Program-made: the position numbers and the translations under genes
Assembly (NCBI GenBank): GCA_943736015.1
Contig: OX031065.1
Location: forward strand, 42,298,427 to 42,362,426
DNA length: 64,000 nucleotides
From: Tridacna crocea
Lineage: Eukaryota; Mollusca; Bivalvia; Cardiida; Cardiidae
Reading direction: 5' to 3'
Part shown: piece after piece, positions 1-11,813 of the stretch
Layout: every line of letters starts with the position of its first letter
Position numbering within the stretch: position 1 is the stretch's first letter
The notes under the pieces: model-generated
Told to the model about the DNA's origin: nothing
The model's input: the letters and a program-made list of their open reading frames with translations, nothing else
Databases searched by the model: none

Positions 1-1170
1 TGACATTATTTCTGAATGTTTATGACATCATTTCTGGACGTTTATGACATTATTTCTGAGTTTGTATAATTTCCTGAGAGTTTATATTTACATTATTTCT
101 GGACGTTTATGACATTATTTCTGACTTTACATAATTGGCACAGATTGTCATCCTCGGATACCCCGGGGTCTCCCTATTTGCAACGCTACATCGATGTAGC
201 GAAGGAAATAGGGAGACCCCGGGGTATCCAAGGATGCAGATGGTGTTTTATAGTTACATTATTTCTGACCGTTTATGACATCATATCTGGACGTTTATGA
301 CAATATTTCTGACAGAGTTTATATTTACATTATTTCTGGACCTTTATGACATTATTTCTGACTTTTACATAATTGGCACTGACAGTGTTTATATTTACAT
401 TATTTCTGAACGTTTATGACATAATTTCTGGATGTTTATGACAATATTTCTGAGTTTGTATAATTCCTCTGAAAGAGTTTATATTTACATTATTTCTGGA
501 CGTACATGTATATGACATTATTTCTGACTTTACATAATTGGCACTGACAGTGTTTATAGTTACATTATTTCTGAATGTTTATGACATAATTTCTGGACGT
601 TTATGACATTATTTCTGAGTTTGTATAATTTCCTGAAAGAGTTTATATTTACATTATTTCTGGACGTTTATGACATTATTTCTGAGCGTTTATGACATCA
701 TTTCTGGACGTTTATGACAATATTTCTGAAAGAGTTTTTATTTACATTATTTCTGCACCTTTATGACATTATTTCTGACTTTACATAATTGGCACTGACA
801 GTGTTTATATTTACATTATTTCTGAACGTTTATGAAGTCATTTCTGGACGTTTATGACACTATTTCTGAGTTTATAAAATTTCTCTGAAAGAGTTTATAT
901 TTACATTAGTTCTAGACGTTTATGACGTCATTTCTGAACGTTAAAGACATTACTTCTGACCTTATATACGAGTGGCACTGAAAGAGTTTATTTATAAGAG
1001 TTTATATTTCTGAACGTTTTATGTTTTTTTCTCGAGTTTACATAATTTCTCTGAAAGAGTTTATATTTGCATTATTTCAGAATCTTTAGTACATTATTTC
1101 TTAGTTTAAATGATTGGTGCTGAAAGTGTCTTTATTTACAACACATTATTTCATTATTTCTGAACGTTTT
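1..1170. repeat. AT-rich tandem array with ACATTATTTCTG units
   Basis: The block alternates short modules such as ACATTATTTCTG, CGTTTATGACAT and TTTACATAATTGGCACTGA in a loosely periodic order. It becomes more diverged after about 1000. No reading frame of coding character is present. The only break in the pattern is a GC-rich palindrome at 149-237. It is a degenerate satellite or minisatellite; I cannot assign a family. Confidence 0.8.
149..237. repeat. nested GC-rich palindrome inside the array
   Basis: Arms 149-179 and 207-237 are inverted copies with one mismatch (each contains ACCCCGGGGT). The spacer between them carries a second, perfect 18-bp palindrome at 184-201 (CGCTACATCGATGTAGCG). 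The composition is unlike the surrounding AT-rich array, which suggests a small inserted fold-back element. Confidence 0.8.
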
Positions 1171-1289
1171 TTACATGATGTTTGAGATCATATTTATATT
1201 GTTTCTGAGCAGATTTGTAAGACTAGTAGTACAGAGAATTTCGCAAAACCTACTTTTGCAGGCTGGGGATTGGGTTGATGGCAATGGCA

Positions 1290-1430
1290 TGCAGTCACTT
1301 CGTACCATAACCACTTCATACCATGGATTAATCATTTTGCAAATGAATTTTATTTGTAGAATGCTATCTAGCGGGAAATTATGATGATGACCAAGTTTGG
1401 GGTTTCCATTTTTTTTGTCTAAAAACAACT
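1290..1430. repeat. dispersed repeat fragment (mariner-like element interior)
   Basis: The stretch around AATGCTATCTAGCGGGAAAT resembles the interior of the TA-flanked element at 21947-22845 and its degenerate inverted relative at 30690-31090. Short frames on both strands here have no coding character. Confidence 0.45.
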
Positions 1431-1654
1431 GTTCGAATCCAATAGATCGAGTAGATCTTAAACATCTGTTTCAAAATGTGACTAGTTGAGCAAACGTTAA
1501 GAAGAGGAATTTGCATTTTCCATTTAGTAACGACATACACTGAAACGAACTTCTAAACGGCCACTATTAAGCTGTAATTTCCCATAGACCTTTTCTCGCG
1601 TCCTCTGCCTATAACAGGGACAGCTTATTTGGTTTCAAATGAGAATAATTGACC

Positions 1655-2087
1655 GGTCTGACAACCATCTTCGCAAGCCAAGTTTACGATCACTACGTGA
1701 ATCTTACCTTGGCCGATTGAGCCCGATTTCGAGATTCCTGTGATGCGCCCTCTATTGGATGCTGGTTATTATTCCCCTTTACATCATGTTTTTAAAAGCA
1801 AATTAAATATCGTTTTACAAACCGCTTACGAATACACATGAAGCGATAAGCAGACATCCACTTGGGTTTTCATGTCTTACCTTTTATTCGAAAGGTAGAG
1901 ACCGTGTTCTATTTTTATCAAAGATGAAATGCTACGAGCGATTTCATTCGTTGCAGCTAGAGCAGGCTGCATCCAATGAAAAGGCGTATCAGGGGGGGGG
2001 GGGGGGTTGTAAAAATCAAGCTCAATCCGCCAAGGTAAGATTCGCGTAGTTATCGTAAACTTGGCTGGCGAAGATGTCTGACAACAT
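1655..2087. repeat. element with ~65-bp terminal inverted repeats
   Basis: The sequence at 1655-1721 returns as an inverted copy at 2021-2087 with few mismatches; both contain CCAAGTTTACGAT. The 300 bp between has no coding content and includes a poly-G run at 1992-2006. This looks like a small non-autonomous DNA element. Confidence 0.65.
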
Positions 2088-2480
2088 GCCTGAGCCAAAT
2101 TCTGAAGAGAATTCATTAGATTTTTATCGCGGAAGAAATTATTTGCCCTTCAATTACTTAACATTGCCACCTGAAATATCAAAATATCAAGTGTTTGAAA
2201 ACTTCATGATTTTTTTTTTTCAGATTACATTTTTTCACAGAAAATAATTGTTTAAGTTGTTTTGGCAGGTAGACATCACGCATTCGCACACGTCAAGACA
2301 TATTTTTTTCAATCAGATCACGAGAAATTTCTTTGCAATATAATAAAATTATTTGTGCCACGCCGAACTTGCCGTCTGAAAATGCTTGGTTTGAACAAGT
2401 CAAGATAAAGTTATGATGTTGGTTATTGATATCCATTCTATCTTTATCTCTAGTCCAGAAAAAGTCAAAATACTGTTATG

Positions 2481-2710
2481 TTAAACCCTTTCCCAAACAA
2501 TCCCTGGTTTTTACGGGTCAGGAATAGAAGCCTTTTGAAAACATTATGGGAAAAAGAGAAAACGCTGGTAACCAGCATTTTCTCCTTTTCCCAGAATGTT
2601 TTCTACCCTATCATATAGAAAAACCATCTTTTTAGCAACTGTTAATTTATCATCTGCAAAATGCTTTCAATTTGGTCTGGTCCAAAATCTGCCGTTTGGG
2701 AAGGGGTTAA
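2481..2710. repeat. family A palindromic element
   Basis: Full copy. It starts TTAAACCCTTTCCC and ends GGGAAGGGGTTAA. The centre is a palindrome around CTGGTAACCAG flanked by GAGAAAA and TTTTCTC. It has no coding capacity; the short open frame at 2596 is the right arm read through. Confidence 0.85.
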
Positions 2711-3835
2711 ACTTATTTTCTCTATTAAAATATCTTCTTATAGGACATTGGCGATCCAAGATCAGGCTGCAAGTTCTGTCCATAAAAGGTCAGTGAGTCG
2801 CTCTTAGCGGCCTATGCGTTAAGTAGCTTCAAAATGTTAATTTTACTGTATGATCACGCTGGGAGACTACAAACAGGGTTGATAGATGAGACGCAATTCT
2901 TTAGAGATATTCATTAAAAGCTATGTCATAGTGTCTCAGTAAATCTTCGTCAGGAAGATCTAACGAATCTGAAGAAAAGCTTGCCGTCTAATCAGTCCAA
3001 ATATATATCCCCACTGTCATGCCCTAATGGCTTAGATCTTAGAACATAAAAGGCTGTATCGCTCTTTAAGGTCGATATATCAATCAACAGGACATTTACA
3101 TAACTTTACAATGACCGATTTAGTTATGTCGTAAATCAAAATTTCTTTAAAAAATACAAAAAACCCTAGATATATTTATTTTTTTTATGCACAGTGGAAT
3201 TGTGGAATTAGTAATTATTGCACTGTTACATTCAATAAAAAGTAGAACTTTTTAGGAGATTGGATAACAAAGGGTGTTTTTGCAATGGGTAACTCCATTT
3301 TTTTTTTAATTACATCGGATATGACGTCATCATGTTGATTTAAATACGAATTCTCTTTAACGGCGGGTGTCCAGTTCGGTTCGATGCCGGTCTTTAACGT
3401 TCATTGCTATTTACTTGTAATGTAATACTACTTAAAGTTTCTGTTTATTTTTCAAAGTTTCTGTTTGTTTATCTTTTAATTGAACAAAAAAAAAAAAGAA
3501 AAAAAAAGGGGGCATGAATATATTCAACAAATGATCTGGTATATGAAAACTTTCCAGAGTTCAATTTTAGATGGTTTTCCAAGCTTTTTCACTTTTTTAA
3601 GAGACTGGACGTACTCGTAACTAACAGACTCCTACACCCGCGAAACACACTGACGGAAAAGGTTGCTTTGGGATAAGTAAAATTGGCCTGATTTGTATAG
3701 GTTACTAAATTTATTTACACGTAAGCAAACATCTTATGCCCTTTCAAAATAAAGTACGTGCCCGGTACGGAAAACATATTCTTGCAAGTATCCGCTAACT
3801 TATCTTAATTTCATTCACTGTCTTGTTTGAAATTT
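2711..3835. other. no gene seen
   Basis: AT-rich intergenic sequence with several homopolymer runs (for example near 3180, 3300 and 3490). I see no exon-like frame bounded by splice sites and no clear repeat structure. Confidence 0.5.
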
Positions 3836-3960
3836 AGAATGCAGCACGACTTCTAATTGGCTATACCGTTTGGTTTAGCCAATCAGAAGTTGTGTATCAC
3901 TCAAATTAACCTAATAATGGTGTTAAGGATGGTTGGTGAATTTGTGCTGTTCCATATGTA
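3836..3960. repeat. family G palindromic element, partial
   Basis: A short palindrome around TGGTTTAGCCAATCAGAAGT, followed by GGATGGTTGGTGAAT, matches the centre and right end of the fuller copy at 17660-17870. Confidence 0.5.
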
Positions 3961-4129
3961 CTTAAGATAGCGTCACTATTCTAGTTCGACAATTTGTAAG
4001 AGGTATGTAATTGATCTAAATATAAAGTTGAACAAAATTATAGTCTCAGGTTTTCATTCCCCACTCACGGCACTTTTTATTAGTGATTATTTCCCTGCTG
4101 AAGGAATACAGTGAAATCCTCATGAACCT

Positions 4130-4310
4130 TCTGGAGTCCTGCGTGACTTACCACTGATGGTGGAGGATTCGAATTTAAGGTGTCAGGTTCGATCATCACT
4201 CGAAGAGCTGGCTTTCAGGGTGGGGATGTTTTTGACCAATATACCTGAGATCTCTAGCCTAGCCAAGTTTTGATAAAACCAAGGACGTAGTTTTCATTAG
4301 TAAGCTGTTG
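4130..4310 (+). mobile_element. possible tRNA-derived SINE, degenerate
   Basis: The segment has a degenerate box A-like stretch and a box B-like GGTTCGATCATCACTCG, followed by a SINE-like body. It resembles the copy at 16130-16330 in layout. The promoter boxes are too decayed for certainty. Confidence 0.35.
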
Positions 4311-4357
4311 CTGTGACATGACTGACATCATCTTGAAAGCGCCGCGTTACACTATAT

Positions 4358-4812
4358 TAAAGGTAGGTATTAAGAATTTTTACATCTCATCAAATTAGAA
4401 AATATATATATATCACTGAAATTTATATGAAAAAAACAATACAAATCATCAATAATTAAGAATCATAAAATTACAAAAAAATGTTTTTTTATGGTATTCC
4501 CTTAAAAGGCTACGTAGCTTCTTTAAGGTATTTTTAGATTTCGAGCCAAAAATAAAGAAAAGCGTTGTAGGAATGTAAAGTGACTAACTCGTCACTTATG
4601 ACGCTTAAATTCCAAAACATAACAAATAGGTAATTATTTTTCATAATTTCTTCTTCGGACGCTATGTTTGAAGCGCCATTTGTGTGTTTCCGGTATGTAA
4701 ATGAGCAAGTTCCTCATCTAAAAATAGACCGTGGTTCCCGTCAGTGTCAACCTAGGCCGTAGTAAATCTCTTATTTCTCCTGTTGTCGGATGTTTTTTGA
4801 CTACTGGGGTTT
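4358..4812 (+). repeat. family H dispersed repeat, copy 1
   Basis: About 455 bp aligns in the same orientation with 21495-21946. Shared landmarks are AAGGCTACGTAGC, TTCTTCGGACGCTATGTTTG and GTGTCAACCT. Neither copy has an open frame. It is probably a non-autonomous element. Confidence 0.75.
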
Positions 4813-5107
4813 AATGAATGAAAATTAAAAGGCCTTGGGAGTATAAGGATGACTTTTTTGTACTTTTGTAAAAATTTTGTTCCAAAATCTGAAGGGCCAC
4901 CTTTAATGTCATGTACCAATCAGTGATTTTTCTTCCATATAACAACCTTTTTTTCGATCTCGAACCATTCATGCAAGGCGTAGAAGCTGGATCAGATTGT
5001 ATTATACAAATCGTTATACAACATCACATTTCAAATTAATTTGACAGCTTTTTGTGTGAAATATCTATAATGATCACGTAATGTCCTTTCGTTGACGTTT
5101 CAGCAAG

Positions 5108-5225
5108 AATTTATATTCTTCATAAATAATGAATAGACATATCGGCGGTGTACTTCCAAAACCTCGTAACTACAGCTTGTTACAAGCTGTAGTTACGAGG
5201 TTTTGGAAGTACACCGACGATATAC
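5108..5225. repeat. perfect ~35-bp-arm palindrome
   Basis: The sequence from about 5150 to 5183 is followed at once by its exact reverse complement to about 5217. The motif AGCTGTAGTTACGAGGTTTT also appears, slightly changed, next to the family B element at about 46605-46640, so this is probably a piece of that family. Confidence 0.8.
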
Positions 5226-5229
5226 ACTT

Positions 5230-6165
5230 TTCGTGTCGGACTCTATTTTGTTAATCTCTTTACTAAACGACGAAACTTTGGGCCTCTTCAAATGCCGGGT
5301 ACCAGCATTTTCTCCTTTCCCTACCATGCTCTTGAAAGCTTTCTTTCTAAGGATCGTTGGAATGCGAGATAGTGTGGTAGTACAGTGTTAAGAATATTTC
5401 ATAGCTCTGTCTGCCGACATGATGTTCCTTCAGTAACGTACAGTACTTAAAAACACGGAGCCTCTGATGTTCCGATTCAAATCTTCGGCTCGGCCAATTT
5501 CTCTCCGACGACTGACGATAGTCCATGCAATTAATTTTGATCATCATTCATTGCTGGTTGTACGGGAAGACAGCAAGCGGCTAGGGAAATTATAAATAAT
5601 GATATAGTATGGACAGGTAAACCGACCAGCACGATATAGCTTTTTGGTTGGATCATTGGGGCGCTTATTGGTCAGAGGCTTTGGTTTCGATCATGTTTGG
5701 CGCCGCCGGGCCCAATTTTTTGATAAGGTAGAGACGTACAAAATTTGCGTAAGTTTTACGTAGCTATAGTATGGTGGCACATTTTGTTCGTAACTACCTT
5801 AAGCTGTAGTCACACCTTACATAGTTGACCGTAGTGAGGAATGACCGTTGATGGCCGTAGTTCAATCTATCAAACATCGTTTAACGTACATGTAGTTAAA
5901 CGTATTTCAACGTTATAATGAACGTAGTCTGAACTTACGATTTGCCTATAGTAAGCGCATGAGTTTTAAACATGTAAAAAAAATTATTACGCTGAACTAC
6001 GATATTGTGACGCTACTGTGACCGTGATTTGAATGTACTTGTCCGTATTTAACCGTAATTGACCCTACTTAACCGTAGTGCATTTGATAGATTCAACCAC
6101 AGTCAACTAAAATAGTGACCCAAAACGGGTAACTACATTAGAAGTGATCAGACCTGGGTTCACTT
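5230..6165. other. no gene seen; diverged inverted repeats
   Basis: The 5280-5350 stretch contains half of a family A arm (CAGCATTTTCTCC). From 5840 to 6110 there are imperfect inverted motifs (AATCTATCAAACATCG and GCATTTGATAGATT). Nothing looks coding. Confidence 0.45.
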
Positions 6166-7147
6166 ACTTTAAAGGGCAAATCAACAAGTTTCTGATATGA
6201 TTAATTTTCAAATCTACATTTATCAAATAGTAACCTGGTACTGTTGAAATTAGTAAAAGTACTTTTTTTTCAATTTATATTCTTGCTTATTAGTTTTTCT
6301 TGCATCGCTTACCTCCCTTACTTATTGTAGCGCACCTTGATTTGTGACGTCATAGGAGCGTTTGATTTAATATGGACCTTGTTTACATAGTGAACTGAGC
6401 GATATTTAAGACGAAGAAATACACGATTCTAGGCCGGAAAGGCCGTACATGTACCACCTAATTTTTAATGAAACTTAATAAGTTTCTGATGGTGAGGATA
6501 AAAGTAATATTTCGCCCACTAAGGCCAGAAAAAGAAATAGCTGTGTTTCAGGTGACCCGACCGACCCTACCAAATTGCCGCCGACCCAAAAACTTTCTAA
6601 TTGGTTTGTAGCCAATAATACGCAAAATGCAAATTGACCTCTGTTCTGTACAGTTCTGTCCAACAGTTCATTATTCAATCTGACTTTCAATCTTTTCGGC
6701 CGAATTTCTTCAGTAAATTGGCTATTACCAGAAACAGACATATACGATATTACATTGGTGCTCCCTGACAGCTGGTCAAAAGCGGTGCGTTTGTTTCTCG
6801 CATTTTTCTACTCCGTTTATGCGTGCCCAGACGGCCGTTGTCAATATTTCTGTGATGTTCAAGATTTGGAAAATTTCGAGTCAGATCAGTATATGGAATA
6901 AGTAACAGCTTCATCTTTCGAAACAAATAAAAAGCGTGCAAATAGATACATTCGAGTGAGAATCAGGCCTAAAATCAGTACCATACTCGCTTCAATCTTG
7001 GTAGCAGAACGCAGGGTTTTAACGGGCGCACATTTTCTAAAAATAGGGAAGCAGAACTCCCAAAACTTATGCTACTGCGTCCCTGGGACGCAATTCTAAT
7101 TTTGTTGTCATTGGGTATAGATTTGACGATTGAGTATAGATACTGAC

Positions 7148-7385
7148 TTCACCCTTTACCATACAAACCCTTGATCTAGTTTCCAATACCCAAAGAAAGA
7201 GTGTTTGAAAAATAGTGTGGGAAGAAAATGATGTTTACTGTTTACAGGGCAAATCCTAAAATATTTTGACCATAATGTTTTTTTGCTCCAATCAGCTACA
7301 AATGTTTTTGGTTCACAATTCTTTTGTTGTCTGCAAACGCTTTCAATTTGGACTAGTTTAAAATTTTTGTGTTTGGTGAATGGTC
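7148..7385. repeat. family A element, degenerate
   Basis: The outer parts (ACCCTTTACC at the left, TCTGCAAACGCTTTCAATTTGG at the right) are family A. The palindromic centre is replaced by a ~65-bp sequence that recurs inverted at 9885-9950. Confidence 0.5.
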
Positions 7386-8338
7386 AGCTGACCCTCTTTT
7401 TTTTACGGTGTGCGGTAAAAAAGCCAGAGGTAAAAAGGCCATAGGTAAAAAGGCCATAGGTAAAAAAGCCAGAAGTAAAACGGTAAAAAAGCTATAGGTA
7501 ATAAGGCCATAGGTAAAAAAGCCAGAGCTTATTTTTAATAGTAGTATATGTAGAGAAAGCTTTTTATTTCAGAAAATCTTTAGAATTATTTTCGGAGAAG
7601 GAGAAGCCAATTTTTCTTTTCCCACAATGTTTTATGTGTTGTCGATTATTTCAATAAATTATGTGAGAGTCTGAAATTAGTTGTTTGGTAAGGGGAGCTG
7701 GTCGTAATAAAACTTCACCAGTTTTCAGCTGCTGACTTTTGAAAACATTTAAGGAAAAGGAGAAACTGCCGATAACAAAGAATTTCTTCTTTTCCAACAA
7801 TGTTTTATATCCTATCTTGATATGTTTTATGCATCCTCTTTCAATATGAAAGAGTCTAAAATCTTGTTTGATTTGTGAAACCGGTCATACTTAACATTTT
7901 GGAAGTTGCAGCTGATGACGTTAGAAAACATTTCGGGAAAATGATTATTATTGGTATCATTAGAGGAGCAAATGAACAAATTGCAATAATTGCATACCAT
8001 TATCTTATAGTTCAAAGTTTCTATTGAACAAGCTATTAATACAAAAACAAACTGATTTTAAACAAGTGCAAACTGTTATTTTACGAGTCAAAGTTTTAAT
8101 CATAATCATCCAGTCAGTCAATAACAGTTTGAAATAATACTGTTAAATTATGTATCATTTTTTAAGGGGATTTCCTGCACCCATTATTAGTTTCAATTAA
8201 TTTATCAAAAAGTGCTTGTGGTAGACAAACGAATATAACTTCTATTAAATTAATCTTTATTTAAATATTACATATGTTTTCCATAGAGTATGATTAATTC
8301 TTTTAATTTACACAACAAGAAATGTTTGTAAAACATGT

Positions 8339-8923
8339 ATGCCCCCCTAATGGCATCCAATTCTAAATATAACATGTGATTATAAATTGTTAAGTTCAAA
8401 GTGTAAAAACGAACAATGGGTAATTACTAAAAAATTATTAACTATAAATCAACAATTCTTGGGCACTGCACTTCCAATTTATGTGAACTGTCAACTTTTA
8501 AAGTTTGATGATTTTATCTCACATACTTTTTGAGTTATGCTCTGGACAAAAATTAAGTATGAAAATCAACAAAGGGCAATAACTGCAAAAATATAATGGG
8601 CAGAGTTATGATTCTTGTGCAGTGCACTTCTGAATAAGATCTATCCACATGTAAAGTTTCAAGATGATACCTGAAAAACATTTTGAGTTATGCTCTGGAC
8701 AAAAATTAAGTATGAAAATCAACAAAGTGTAATAACTCCAAAAATATGATGGGCAGAGTTATGGTACTTGTGCAATGCACTTCTTCTTAATGAGATCTAT
8801 CCACCTATGAAGTTTCAAGATGATACCTGAGATACTTTTTGAGTTATGCTCCGGACCGACCGACGGACCGACCGACAAGTGCAAAGCAATATACCCCCAC
8901 TTCTTCGAAGGGGGGCATAATAA
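8339..8923 (+). mobile_element. dispersed element with ATGCCCCCC ends
   Basis: The element begins ATGCCCCCCT and ends GGGGGGCAT. It contains about three diverged tandem units (from about 8430) sharing GGGCAGAGTTATG, GTTTCAAGATGATACCTGA and TTTTGAGTTATGCTC, then an ACCGACCGAC stretch. I associate this layout with abundant non-coding elements of bivalves. Confidence 0.6.
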
Positions 8924-8968
8924 TTATTAAAATAAATGCACAAATCATTATAAATAATTCTTATACAT

Positions 8969-8992
8969 GTCTCTCTCTCTCTCTCTCTCTCT
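8969..8992. repeat. (CT)n microsatellite
   Basis: Uninterrupted CT dinucleotide run of about 12 units just downstream of the ATGCCCCCC element. Confidence 0.9.
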
Positions 8993-9118
8993 GGTATTTT
9001 CTTAATAAACCATATATACTAAAATAGATCTGGCTTCTTTACCTGTGGCCTTATTACCTATGGCTTTTTTACCTATGGCTTATTTACCTCTGGCTTTTTT
9101 ACGTAGACTCGTTTTTTA

Positions 9119-9432
9119 CAACCCTGAGATAGAAGCCTTTTGAAAACATTGTTGAAAAGGAAGAAAAAGCTGAAACACTTGAAAGTTAACATCATTTGAA
9201 CAATCCAGACTTTGTTACTTGCAAAATTTATATTATGAATTTGGATAAATACGTTATGTTGTTGCCCTTGAAAACATTGTGAGGAAAAGAGAAAATGCTA
9301 AGATTTTCGCCTTTTCCCATAATGCTTTCCACCCTTTCCAAATCAAATTTCATTTCAATTTTTTGATTACCATTTTTTTGTCATCTGCGAATTTATGCTT
9401 TCAGTTTGGACTGGCCCGAAATTTTGCGAGTT
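9119..9432. repeat. family A element, degenerate and partly duplicated
   Basis: There are two left-arm starts (GAAAACATTGTTGAAAAGG and GAAAACATTGTGAGGAAAAG) and one right arm with the usual TTTCAGTTTGGACTGG segment. The centre is no longer self-complementary. Confidence 0.55.
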
Positions 9433-9442
9433 TTGGACTCAT

Positions 9443-9640
9443 TTAGAACTGACTGTCCTCGAAGTGTTTCATACACAATTTGGAATGAACCGATGGCAAA
9501 AAATCCGTCGTTACTGTCCGGCCCCGGTATAAACGTTGGATCCATAGTTTCCTCTTTTTTAATTCCTTCGGAAATTTGAACATACTAATTCTGTGGGTTC
9601 CCGATTCGACGTTGAAGCCATAAGCGGCACAATTTACCAT
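9443..9640 (-). pseudogene. THAP-like zinc-finger fragment
   Basis: The - strand encodes about 66 residues beginning MVNCAAYGF. It keeps the THAP pattern: a first Cys, an FPKE segment, a central Trp (KLWIQR), and LCMKHFEDSQF with the C-x2-H ligand pair. The second Cys expected about five residues after the first (usually CAAYGC) is Phe here, so the zinc site is broken. The frame stops right after DSQF. No transposase catalytic region follows. It is best read as the decayed 5' exon of a THAP transposase or a related host gene. Confidence 0.6.
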
Positions 9641-9954
9641 TTTTTCGGCTGAATTCTTTATTAATACTCGTATAATCATCAGCGTTCCTACTAATTTTTA
9701 CTGACTGTAAACACAGGCTTACGCGACTATGACGTCACACAAGTACGGAAGATAAGCGAATCAGGGGAAGTAAGCCATGTACCATTTTTGGGGCCGTATA
9801 TCAGCGTGACAGTTCGAGCGTGATTAATGGCATGTTACAGGGCGGTATTTATGAAAACTGATGGACACAAGTTTACTAACATCGTTTGCAGCTGATTGGA
9901 GCAAAAAAAAAACAGTATGGTCAAAATATCTTAGGATTTGCCCTTTAAAGGTTA

Positions 9955-10334
9955 TTAAATAATGACAATTAAGAGAAGATATGTTTCAATTAAATTGTGA
10001 CTATATAGAATTACTTGCTTTCAAACTGTAAACTAAACCTTTTTTTTTTTCAGAAAAGCCTGTGTAATGTACCAGTTTTCAGCTACCACATTTTTTTCAC
10101 ATGTTTAATTTTTGCTACTGATACATCCCTTCTCATTAACGCCAACAATAATAATTATTTGTGGGAAAACGTGTGGATCAAGATCAGTCTTCACATACGT
10201 TTAGTCTAATCTTGATCTCCACTTTCCGTTTCTCTATTAGAGTCTACAATCATGTCAGCACCGTTTGATGCACAAAAAAATCTTTATTGAAAAAATCTAT
10301 AATCGGTCAATCTGAACAAGTCGAGTTTTTTTAA
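9955..10334. other. no gene seen
   Basis: AT-rich sequence. Short stretches such as GATCAAGATCAGTCT resemble a hairpin family seen at 21070-21180 and 31555-31640, but no full element is present. Confidence 0.4.
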
Positions 10335-10451
10335 ACAACAACAACAACAGGAGGAGCAGCAGCAACAACAACAACATAAACAGCAACAACAACATCGACA
10401 ACAACATCAACAACTACAACAACGACAATAAAACATCAATGACATCAACAT

Positions 10452-10484
<33 letters not shown>

Positions 10485-11118
10485 AAACAACAACAACATC
10501 ATCAACAACATCAACAACAACAACTACAACAACGACAACAAAACATCAACGACATCAACATCAACAACAACAACATCAACAACAAAAACAACGACATTAA
10601 CAACAACATCAACAACTTCAGCAATCTCATCATCAACAACAGCAGCAACATCAACGACATTAACAACGTCATCAACAACTTCAGAAACATCATCATCAAC
10701 AACAACATCAACAACATCAACGACATTAACTACGACATTAACAACAACAACATCAACAGCATAAACAACATAAACATCAACAACAACAACAACATCAACA
10801 ACTACAACAACGACAACAAAAACATAAACGACATCAACATAAACAACATCAACGAAATTAACAACGACATTATCAAAAACATTAACAACTTCAGCATCAT
10901 CATCATCAACAACAACAGCAGCAACATCAACAACATCGACAACAGCATCAACAACAACAGCAACAAAAACAACATTAACAACAACATCAACAACAACAAC
11001 AACAGCAACAACAATAACAATAACAACAATGACAATAACTACAACAACAACGACGACGTCAACAGCAACAACAAGAACGACAACCATAACAACAACATCG
11101 ACGACAACAACAACAAAA
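10335..11118. repeat. AAC/ATC trinucleotide array
   Basis: Nearly 800 bp consists of AAC, ATC and related triplets with little else. Because the period is three, frames stay open on the - strand and translate to meaningless poly-Val/Asp or poly-Leu/Met. It is an imperfect trinucleotide microsatellite, not a gene. Confidence 0.9.
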
Positions 11119-11171
11119 CCTTAGTTAGAATGCATTAGGTCTATATTTTGTAATTTAGTTTCAAAATATTT

Positions 11172-11435
11172 TGTGACCCATCACGCAAAATGTACCTTCT
11201 GGGAACTGCGAAAAGTGTCCACTCTGGTCAGACTGCGCGAATTGCGCAGGCTGACCAGGGTGGACACTTTTCGCTTTTATGATATTTTCTGTATGAAAAG
11301 TGGTCATTCTACCTTACGTTAGATTAATTTTTGAATCACCAAATTAAATTGACCTACACGATCTTTGGTCTGTTTTCAATTCAGTATTGGAGTTTAGAAT
11401 CCCCAGATGGTCCTTTTTTGAGTGATGGGTCACAT
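11172..11435. mobile_element. MITE with TGTGACCCATCAC ends and central hairpin
   Basis: The ends GTGACCCATCACGCAAA and TTGAGTGATGGGTCACA form imperfect terminal inverted repeats. Inside is a hairpin at about 11205-11277 whose arms (AAAAGTGTCCACTCTGGTC) are inverted copies around the core TGCGCGAATTGCGCA. A partial relative lies at 43640-43805. Confidence 0.65.
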
Positions 11436-11639
11436 ATTGTCTGAGACACCATCGTCCCATCTTGAAGTGGGTTAATCCGACGTTTGACACTAAATACAAT
11501 AACCTTATTGTAGTCATTCTGCAATTTATCTGTGTCTTGCTCTCTGGAAAAGGGGCATAATGCACATCTGTGACGCATGAGACTAAGCAGGTCATCCCAG
11601 TATTAAAGATCCACAAAAACCATTTTTTTTTAAATCAGC

Positions 11640-11785
11640 CTACTTAATCACGAGGAGCACTGGTCCTTTGACATGGAGAAAATTCGCCAAAAGCTAAATG
11701 TTTCGGACCTTATCAGCCTGCGCAGGTTGACCTGCTTCGATGCTATTTTCAGATGCATTAAGGCCCTTTTCCACAGAGTATAGTA
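11640..11785 (+). repeat. family E element, partial
   Basis: ATCACGAGGAGCACTGGTCC, then a half hairpin with CAGCCTGCGCAGG, then GATGCATTAAGGCCC and CCACAGAG, match the body of family E elements at 40418-40622 and 54250-54490. It ends only about 20 bp before the splice acceptor of the receptor's start exon. Confidence 0.5.
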
Positions 11786-11813
11786 ATAAAATATTTGTTT
11801 GTTTCAGGTGAAA

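Larger units (their letters stand above)
7404..9104. mobile_element. fold-back-like element with inverted tandem-repeat ends
   Basis: The left end (7404-7530) is a tandem array of a ~15-bp unit, GGTAAAAAGGCCATA and variants. The right end (9030-9104) is the same array in inverted orientation. Inverted terminal arrays of short direct repeats are the hallmark of fold-back elements. The interior holds decayed family A pieces (7540-7890) and the nested element at 8339-8923, and no coding frame. Confidence 0.6.
6170..9950 (-). mobile_element. possible relic of a THAP-domain DNA transposon
   Basis: The ends TTTAAAGGGCAAATC (6170) and GATTTGCCCTTTAAA (9935-9949) are inverted copies. A longer inverted match pairs 9885-9950 with an internal stretch at 7245-7310. 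Inside, on the - strand at 9443-9640, is a THAP-like zinc-finger coding segment, the DNA-binding module of P-element-type transposases. No catalytic domain can be read, and other elements (7404-9104, 8339-8923) are nested within. The boundaries and the P-element link are inferences. Confidence 0.4.

Noticed and set aside
6475..6941. - strand frames next to the THAP fragment as more transposase
   Set aside because: They show no transposase motif and overlap an apparent dispersed repeat; the link to the THAP segment cannot be supported.
10511..11087. Long - strand frames giving poly-Val/Asp and poly-Leu/Met proteins
   Set aside because: They are by-products of the AAC/ATC trinucleotide array, which keeps a frame open without coding selection.
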